The notes under the pieces were generated by a model. The model saw only the letters and a program-made list of their open reading frames with translations. It made no database searches and had not been told where the DNA came from. Of a DNA stretch of 43,068 nt, positions 34,747 to 43,068 are shown in pieces. This DNA comes from Poronia punctata (taxonomy: Eukaryota; Ascomycota; Sordariomycetes; Xylariales; Xylariaceae), in assembly GCA_022579005.1 (NCBI GenBank), contig MU401728.1:1-43068 (forward strand), read 5' to 3'. Every line of letters starts with the position of its first letter. Position 1 is the first letter of the stretch. The position numbers and the translations under genes are program-made.

Positions 34747-36479
34747 TATAATAATTAAAATTATATTATAAATATTACTATTTATTTTTATATATAAAAA
34801 TAGTTTTATAATAAAATCTAAGCTAATTTTTTAAAAAAGCTGCTTTAATAAAAATAATAATTAAAGCTTTTTATAAAGTTTATACTTTAGCTTTTAAGCT
34901 TTTTTATATTATATATAGCTAGCAACGTTTTTTAAAACGTTTTGCTTTAAGCTTTTTTAATAAAACTTATATTATAATAACTTAAAAAAAAATTTATATG
35001 CTTAGCTTTTAAGTTATTATAGTGCTAGTATATTAGTTGCTTAATTAAAGCTTTTTAAGCTAAAATTACTAAATGCTTTTTAAAATATAATATTTTTTTA
35101 TTATTAATATAATACTTTTTATATATTTTAGCTTTATAGTATATAATTTTTATAAGTTTTATAAAAGTAAAGTTATTAGCTTATAATTTATAAACTATTT
35201 TATAAAACTATATTAAAGCTACTAGTTAAAAAGCTATTTTGCTTTAAGCTAATTTTTTAACTTTAATATATAAAACATATTAATTATAAATAATAGCTTT
35301 AGCTTTTTTTTAAAAAAAGCAGTTTTTATACTTTTAGTAATAGCTTTTATTAAATAAGTTACTATTATTATTTATATAGTATATAATATATAAGTTAAGT
35401 ATATATATTAATATTTTTTACTTTTTTGCTTTTAAAAATTATTTATAATTATATAGTAAAAGTTTAGCACTTTATAAGCTTATAAGTTTACGCTTTATAC
35501 TTTTATTATTAAATAAGCTAATAAATATATATTTAATAAAGCTTTTTAAGCTATTTTAGTAGCATAAGCTAATACTTTACTTTTTTTTTTTAAATAAGAT
35601 TTTTGCTAATAATTGCTATACTTTTTATAGCAGCTTGCTAACTAGTTAAAGCTTTTTTTTTAATATTAATATTATATTTTTATACCTAATTTTTTTAATT
35701 ATATAATTTAGCTTTTTAAATAGTTTATTTGCTAAATTTAATATGCTTAATTAATATTTTATATTAGAATTAAACTATATTAACTTATATATTTAGTAAG
35801 TAAGCTCTTTTTAAATATTTTGTAGTAATAAGTTAATTATATTTTTTAAAGCTATATAATTTATTTATACTATAAAGGTTTTTTTTAAAAAGTATTATTA
35901 CTAGTGCTTATAGCTTTTTATAATTATTAAAAGCTTTTGGTAGCTTATTACTTATTTAGTTTTTATATTTATAAGCTTTTATATTTAATAAGTAACTAGT
36001 TTTTATTTTATTTTATAAAGCTATAATAATATTTTTAATATTATTTTTATTAACGTATTTATTTTTATTTTAATATTTAAATAGCTATTTTAATAGTAAA
36101 AAGTAGTTGCTAATATAATAGCTTTTTTTATATTTTTAAACGCTTAATTTACTTTTAAAGTCTACTTAAAAATATAGCTTAGTAAAATATAACTTTTTAA
36201 AATTGCTATAATTAGCTTTATAATATTTATATATTTAATTATAAACTTTTTATAAAAGTTTATAAATTTTAAAAATACTTATATATTATATACTAAAGTT
36301 AATATTTTTTACTTTTAAATAGTAGTAACCTTTTAAAACTTTATTTTTATTTTTTTAATTATAATAATAAACTTTAAAAACTTTATTTTAGTTTTAAAAA
36401 ACTTATACTTTAATAGCTTTATAAATAATTAATACTTTACTAACTACTTATAAACTAATTAAAAGTGCTTTTTATATTT

Positions 36480-36850
36480 TTTTATATTTTTTAAAAAAAA
36501 CTATAATATTATTTAAATAAACTATATAAATATAATTTATTAGCTTAGCTAATGTTTTATATATATAAGCTTAAAAAGTTATAAAAATATTAATTAGTTT
36601 AAAAAATATAACTATATATTTAAAATGCTTATATTTTATTTAAAAAATAGTTTTTTATTTATTATTATGTTTAATTTAAATATAATAGTAAGTATTTTTA
36701 AAGTTTAGCTTTAAAGCAAATTTTTGCTAACTTAAGCTTATTTATTATTTTTAATATAAAAAGTAAAAAATACGTATTTTTTATAGTTACTTTATTTAAG
36801 CTTTTATAATTAATGCAAAGCTTTATAGTTTTATTTGTTTTAGTATAAAT
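36480..36850 (-). pseudogene. Reverse transcriptase remnant (family A, minus copy)
   Basis: The complement reads ALH*L*KLK near 36800, consistent with the DYRxLN segment, and VYLNNIIVFLKN at 36522-36487, consistent with VYLDDIIVFSKD. Spacing between the two (about 280-300 bases) agrees with Gypsy RT. The catalytic aspartates are lost. Confidence 0.72.
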
Positions 36851-38685
36851 AAAATAAAAGCTTTTATATTTACTTTTAAGTGCTATATATAGCTTATTTA
36901 AAGGTTTTTTTAAAGTACTTTTTAATACTTACTATTAAGCTTTTATAGTAAAGTAAATTAAACTAAATAGTACTTATACTTTTTTTATTAAATTTATTAT
37001 ATATTATAGTTTTTTTAGTATTAATAACTTTTTTGCTAATAGCTTAAAGTATATATACTAAAACGCTTTAAAATATTTAAATAAGTTAATTTTATTTTTA
37101 TTGCTAAGTTTATTATTAATTTTAAAAAATAGTAACTTTTTTTAAAACTAATACTTATACTTATTAAGTTAATAATATATACTGCTTAACTGCTAACTAT
37201 ATTTTTAGTAAACTTTTTAAAATTTATTTTTTAGCATTTACTATAAAACTATTAAATAAAAGCTATATTTAATAATATACTTAACTAACTTATTTTTAGC
37301 TATAATATTAAAAGCTTTAATACTTTTTACTTTTTATATATTATATAAAATACTTATTTAAAAGTTTTTTTAACTTTTTAAGCGTTAACTATTTAAAAAC
37401 TAGCTATATAGGCTGCTTAGCACTTTATTAGCTTTTTATTTAGTTTTATTAATAAAAGTAATAAAATATTTACTTTTTATAAGTGCTTTTTTAAAAAACC
37501 TTTATATATAATGTTAACTTGTGCCTTTATATTTATATTTATAATAACTTTTTTTAGCTTTTGCTTGCTACTTAAAAAAACTCTAGCTATTATATAAAAT
37601 AGTTTTATAATATTAAATATTTTATAAAACTTTGCTACAATAAATTAAATATATTAACTTATTTTAGCTTAGTTTTTAACTTTTTATTTTTAAAGTTTAA
37701 TTAAACTGCTTAAATATTTTATATTTTATTTTTAAGCTATTTAAAAAGTTTTTTTTTTAACTTTGCTTAATTAGCAATTTAATATTAATTATTTATTTTT
37801 AAGCAATATTTAACTATATAGCCTTTTCTATTATAGCAGTAGTACTTTATTAAATTATTACTAATATATGCTAATTTGCTTTAGTTTTAATTTATTTATT
37901 ATTTTAATAAATTATTAAGTTTTTTTAAACTACTTAAGCGCTTTTAAGTTATTTACTAACTTTTTTTACTTTAGCAAACATTTAATATATTTTTACTTTT
38001 ATAGCAGTTTATGCTTTTTGCTAGTATAGTACTAAGTATTCTATTATTTTTTAGCTTTATAATATACTATTACTATATTGTTAAATAATATATGCTACTT
38101 TATTAAAACTTTTTTAGCTTTTTTTAAAGCTTATATTAATAGTTAAAAGCTAGTTAGCTATTATTTTTTAGTAATATAGCGCTTTTAAGCTTTTATACTA
38201 ATACTTACTAATAAAAAAGAAATTTAAGGTTTTATTTTATTATTATTAAAGCTTATATAACTATTTTTAAAAAGTTTGCTTAAATAGCTTTAAGTTAATA
38301 TTTTTTTACTAAATATACTTTTAAAAGTTATTAAAAGTAGCTTTATTTTTTAAGTTATTATAATTTAACATATTTTAATAAAAACGCTAATTTATTTAAA
38401 TATTAAACTTAGCTTATATTAAAGCTTATATAATTTATATTAAATCTTTATAGCTAGGCTTTTGCTAATTACTTTTTTTTATAGCTATAATTTAATTTTT
38501 AAATTTTATAATAGTAGCATTTTACTTTAGCTGCTTATAGTTATATATAAGTGCTTTAATATTATTTTTATATTATAGCTCTTTTTGCTTAGTAAGTAGC
38601 TAAAGCAACTATAAGTTTTAATTTATTATATTAATAATTTAGTTTTAAAAATTGTTTTTTTAGCTTTTTAAGTTTTTATAAAAAC

Positions 38686-38920
38686 TATAAAGGTTTAAGC
38701 AATAAGGTAGTTATAAAATAATGTTGCTAGCAATTTTAAAAACTAAGTATATTAAATAACTTTTATTTAATTAACTAAATAAGTAACTAAATTAGCTAAA
38801 AAAATAAAAAAAAGTGTAACTAGCTAAACTATAGCTAATAGTTAGCATAGGTTTAGCTTTTATATAGTTTATATACTTATAGTATAGCTAGTAGGTCTTA
38901 TAAGCAAGTGCCTTGTTATA
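38686..38920 (-). repeat. Family A LTR, subtype 2 (shared by two minus-strand elements)
   Basis: 235 bases, TATAAAGGTTTAAGC at the left and CCTTGTTATA at the right on +, the latter preserving an inferred TATAACAAGG start of the LTR. Subtype 2 centre. It is the 5' LTR of the internal region to its left and the 3' LTR of the partial copy to its right. Confidence 0.87.
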
Positions 38921-41900
38921 CTGCTTCTTTTTTTAAGTTGCTAATTTTTAGTAATTTTATTATTTATAAGTATATTTGCTAATTAGGCCCGCTTTTAATT
39001 TTATTTAATTAAATTACCTTTTTGTAGCTTATTGCTATATTTTTGCTTATTTTTTTTAGTTTTTATTAATTTACTTTATTTTTTTTAATTTTATAACTTT
39101 ACTTTTAAAATTTGTTTTTTTTTAATATTGCTTATTTTAATTAATTGTTTGCTAAGCAATTGTTATAATGCTGCTTTTAAAGTTTTTTTGCTTTAATTTT
39201 ATATACTTTTATATTTTTAACGCAAATTTTAGCTAGTTATTTTTATACTATACTATTTTAAACTTAAACTATAACTTTAATAATAATAAGCTAAAAACTA
39301 TTTTTATACTTAGTAAAAAGCCTTACTAATATTGCGTTTTAAGTATATACTTTAACTTTTATATTTATTATTTTTGCTAACTTAGTAACTTTAACTATGC
39401 TTTTTATAAAAAAAACTACGTTAGTTATTATGCTATACGTTTACTACCTTATTACTTATAATTTTTACTAAATATTAGTTATATAAATTTTTTTTACTTT
39501 AATAAGCATAGCTTAAAAAATTATAATATTTATTGCTTATATATACGTTTATATATAAGTTTTTTAGTAAAACTATTAAGCTAACTTTGCTAATAATAAA
39601 AAAGCTACTTTATTTAATAATATTATTATTTATGTTAGCTATTATATATTTTGCTTAAAAAAAGTAAGTTTAGCTTTTTAGTAAGTAGTTACTTTTTAAA
39701 AAAAGCTAGTTTTTTTAATATAAAAAATAAAAAGTATATTATATTATTTTTTATTAAAAATTAGTTTTTATTTAATATTTATTTACTATTATTATTACTT
39801 TTTTTATTATTTATATTTTTTGCTAACTATTTACTAGCTTAGTTACTAATACTTTACTAGTTTTTTATTAGCTAAAAAAAGCTTTTAGCTAGCAACTTTA
39901 ATAATATTTTATAAAAAGCTTAGTTTTTTATGCTTTTTTTAAAATATTAAAATAGCTTTTTTAGTAACTTTAACGCTTATTTATGCTAATTATATATACT
40001 TATTATAAAACTTACTAATAAAAAGCTAAACTTTTAAAAATAATTTACTAATAAAAGTTTTAAAACTTTTTTAAATATTAATAAAGCTTATTAAAAGCTT
40101 TTTATTTAAAAAGTTATTTTAACTTTTATTATTATTTTTATTTATATTAGTTATTAAACTATATTGCTAAATTCTAGCTAAAGCTATTTTAATACTATAA
40201 TATAGTTTTTGCTTTTTTAGCTATTATTTAGCTTTTTTTTATTAATTTTTTATTTTAGTAATATTACTTTTATTATTAATAAGTTAGTTTAAAGTTATTA
40301 TAAGTTTTTTATATATAAGTTTTTAAGCTTTATAGTACTATAGCTTAGTTAACTACTTAGTAATAGCTTGCTATTTTTTATTAATTAAATTTTATACTTT
40401 TATAACTTTTAATGCTTATATATTAATATAATTATATTATTTATTATTTTATTTAATATAAACTTTTTTAACTTTTTTTTATATTAGTTTAGCAAGCAGC
40501 TTACATTTACTAAGTATTTAGCTAGCTTTTAAATATTATATTTTACTAGCTAGCTTTTTTATTTTACTAAGTATTTTTATTTATTTTAGTTTTTTTAATG
40601 CTTAATAATATTTTTTATTGCTTACTTTTTTTACTTATTTTTTAACTTAAATAGCGCTATTTTATTAGCAGCTTTTAGCTAGTTTATTTATAGCTTAATT
40701 AATAATATAAAAAATATATTATAAACTTAAAAATAAAATTTAAATAATTAAATTTAATATATTTAAGTTTTTACTTTTTTAAAAACTTTAACTTAAATAT
40801 ATATAAAAGCTATCTTTTTTTTATACTTAAACTTAAAATATACTATTAATAGCTTTACTATATTATTTACTTAAAACTTTTTTAGTATATAGTGCTTATT
40901 ATAATGCTTTTATATTAACTTTACTACTTACTTTTAATGCTTATAAACTATATAATATATAGTTTTTATTTACTATAATTTTTTTTTTACTTTTTAAATA
41001 TTAAATTAAAGTTGTTTTAATATATATTTAATATTTTTTAAGTAGTATTTATATAGCGCTTTAAATAGTAAATAGCTTATAATAGCATATTAGCTATTAT
41101 TATATATAAACTTAGCTTTTGCTAATATTTTAGCTTAGCTATTTAGCTTATTATTATAATAAATATAAAAGTATTTTTTTAAAATTTAATATATTTATTT
41201 TATTTAGCTATTAGTTTAAAAGCATTATATAATAAATAGCTGCTAATATATTTTTTATACTTTATAAAACTTTTTTTAAAATTTACTTATAATAAGTTTA
41301 TTTTTATTATTTATAATTTGCTTTTAAAAACTTATATTAGTAGTTTACTTTATAATATATAATTATTATAAGTTTAGCAGCATTAAGCGTTTTTTATATA
41401 AAAATAAATAATGCTATTTTTATAAACTAGTTTATAATAATTAAAATTATATTATAAATATTATAATTTACTTTTATATATAAAAGTAATTTTATAATAA
41501 AATTTAAGCTAATTTTTTAAAAAAGCTATTTTAATAAAAGTAATAATTAAAGCTTTTTATAAAGCTTATACTTTAGCTTTTAAGCTTTTTTATATTATAT
41601 ATAGCTAGCAATATATTTTTAAACGTTTTGCTTTAAGCTTTTTTAATAAAACTTATACTATAATAACTTAGCTATTTTTTTTTTATATGCTTAGCTTTTA
41701 AGTTATTATAGTGCTAGTATATTAGTTATTTTATTAAAACTTTTTAAGCTAAAATTACTAACTGCCTTTTAAAATATAATATACTTTTATTATTAACGTA
41801 ATACTTTTTATATATTTTAGCTTTATAGTATACAATATTTGCAAGTTTTATAAAAGTAAAGTTTTTAGCTTATAGTTTTTAAACTATTTTATAAAATTAT

Positions 41901-42158
41901 ATTAAAGCTACTAGTTTAAAAGCTATTTTGCTTTAAGCTAATTTTTTAGCTTTAATATATAAAATATATTAGTTATAAACAATAGCTTTAGCTTTTCTTT
42001 TTAAAAAATAGTTTTTTTATTTTTAGTAATAGCTTTTACTAAATAAGCTACTATTACTATTTATATAATATATAATATATAAGTTAAATATATATATTAG
42101 TGCTTTTTACTTTTTTGCTTTTAAAAATTGTTTATAATTATATAGTAAACGTTTAGCG
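38921..42158 (-). mobile_element. Family A 3' fragment (integrase to 3' end), minus strand
   Basis: 3.2 kb parallel to 32201-35475 and highly similar to it, with C/T and A/G differences and some short indels. It includes a third copy of the integrase region (about 41205-41420) and ends at 42158 against an A LTR of the opposite orientation. The upstream half of this element is missing. Confidence 0.82.
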
Positions 42159-42394
42159 TATAATAGGGCACTTAGCTAAAGAACTTATTTGCTAAGCTAT
42201 TTGCGTATAAACTACTTATTAGCTAAAGCTATACTAACTAATAGCTAAGGCTTTACTAGTTATATTTTTTTTTAATTTTTTTAGCTAGTTTAGTTATTTA
42301 CTTAGCTAATTAAATAAAAGTTATTTAATATACTTAGTTTTTAAAATTACTAGCAATATTACTTTATAACTACTTTATTGCTTAAACCTTTATA
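42159..42394 (+). repeat. Family A LTR, subtype 1, inverted relative to its left neighbour
   Basis: 236 bases, TATAATAGGGCACTT to CCTTTATA; keeps GGGC where other copies read AAGC. It begins a plus-strand element directly against the truncated minus-strand copy. Confidence 0.87.
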
Positions 42395-43068
42395 CTTTTT
42401 TATTTTTATATTTTTAAGTTATAATATAATATTTAATAAAAAGATTTAAACTAAAAACTAAGTATAGTTTATAACTACTAAGTAAATAATTAGTAATAAT
42501 ATAAATAAGCTTAATAAACTTAATATTAAAAATAAGTAATAAAAATTAAAAAAACTAGCTAATAGTTAAACTAAATTTATAAATAGCTAAAAATAAAAAA
42601 GCAATAATAAATATAATAAAAAAGGTAAAAAACTTAATAGCAAACTAAAAAACTTAAAATAAAATATACTACTTATTAAAATAAATAATTAGCTAATAGC
42701 TAGTAACTTTTAAAAAAGTTAAAAAAGTAAAAGCTATTTTTTTTACTTTAAGCTACTATTATATAGTAGCTTATTTAATAAAAACTTTTATTATAATAGT
42801 TTTTATAAAAGTTTAAAAAGCTAAAAAAACAATTTTTTAAACTAAATTATTAATATAATAAATTAAAACTTATAGTTACTTTAGTTATTTACTAAGTAAA
42901 AAAAGCTATAATATAAAAATAACGCTAAAGCTTTTATATATAATTATAAGCAGCTAAAGCAAAATGCTACTATTATAAAAATTAAAAACTAAATTATAGC
43001 TATAAAAAAAAGCAATTAGCAAAAGCTTAGCTATAAAAACTTAATATAAATTATATAAGCTTTAATAT
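42395..43068 (+). mobile_element. Family A 5' internal region, cut by window end
   Basis: Follows the LTR at 42159 and matches 8442-8914 and 9151-9740. The first 400 bases are the segment absent from the minus-strand copy; from about 42795 it matches 38685 downward on the complement. It probably continues past the window. Confidence 0.8.

Larger units (their letters stand above)
32201..38685 (-). mobile_element. Family A internal region, near full length, minus strand
   Basis: 6.5 kb between two A LTRs, the only complete internal region of the family here. On the complement it runs from the leader and gag (38685 to about 37000) through RT (start at about 36850-36770, YLDD-type box at 36522-36496) to integrase (34746-34510), then 2.3 kb of 3' sequence. 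It lacks about 400 bases that follow the LTR in the copies at 8442, 9151 and 42395. Every frame is broken. The + strand is T-rich throughout, which is the mirror of the A-rich copies at 1-12729. Confidence 0.82.

Noticed and set aside
1..43068. Mitochondrial, plastid or Plasmodium-like AT-rich genome
   Set aside because: Paired LTRs differing by directional transitions, nested target duplications and strong CA/TG depletion point to RIP in a fungal nuclear genome; no organelle genes or rRNAs are visible.

Overview
The window contains no intact gene that I can find. It is an extremely AT-rich block with stop codons scattered through every frame, and it consists almost wholly of dead LTR retrotransposons. 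Copies of one repeat differ almost only by C/T and A/G changes, CA and TG are strongly depleted, and TA is abundant. That is the mark of repeat-induced point mutation (RIP), so the source is most likely a filamentous ascomycete (Pezizomycotina). The setting would be an AT-isochore, or a subtelomeric or pericentromeric repeat block. I cannot name the species.

Four retrotransposon families can be separated; the letters are mine. Family A is Ty3/Gypsy with LTRs of about 235 bases (RIP-altered TGTAAC...TTACA ends). Seven LTRs and many internal pieces fill 1-12729 and 31517-43068 in both orientations. A reverse-transcriptase box and an integrase core can still be read. Family D is Ty1/copia with 258-base LTRs, minus strand. 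Family B is Ty3/Gypsy with LTRs of about 240 bases, minus strand, and has the most readable RT-RNase H-integrase. Family C is Ty1/copia with two 410-base LTRs, minus strand.

The middle of the window is a four-level nest. C (18576-26059) sits inside B (14925-29088), B inside D (12730-31516), and D inside a plus-strand A fragment (11286-12729 continuing at 31522-31966). The D insertion is supported by a target duplication (GAAAG/AAAAG, one G/A difference) and by the unoccupied site in a second A copy at 10924-10928. To the right (31967-42158) lie tandem, minus-strand A elements that share an LTR, followed by an inverted A LTR at 42159.

Two patches are visibly less mutated than the rest: about 5340-6640, which holds a small element-like unit with 105-base direct repeats, and about 24440-26059, the upstream end of C. 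The + strand is A-rich where elements point right and T-rich where they point left, so composition alone marks most of the boundaries.
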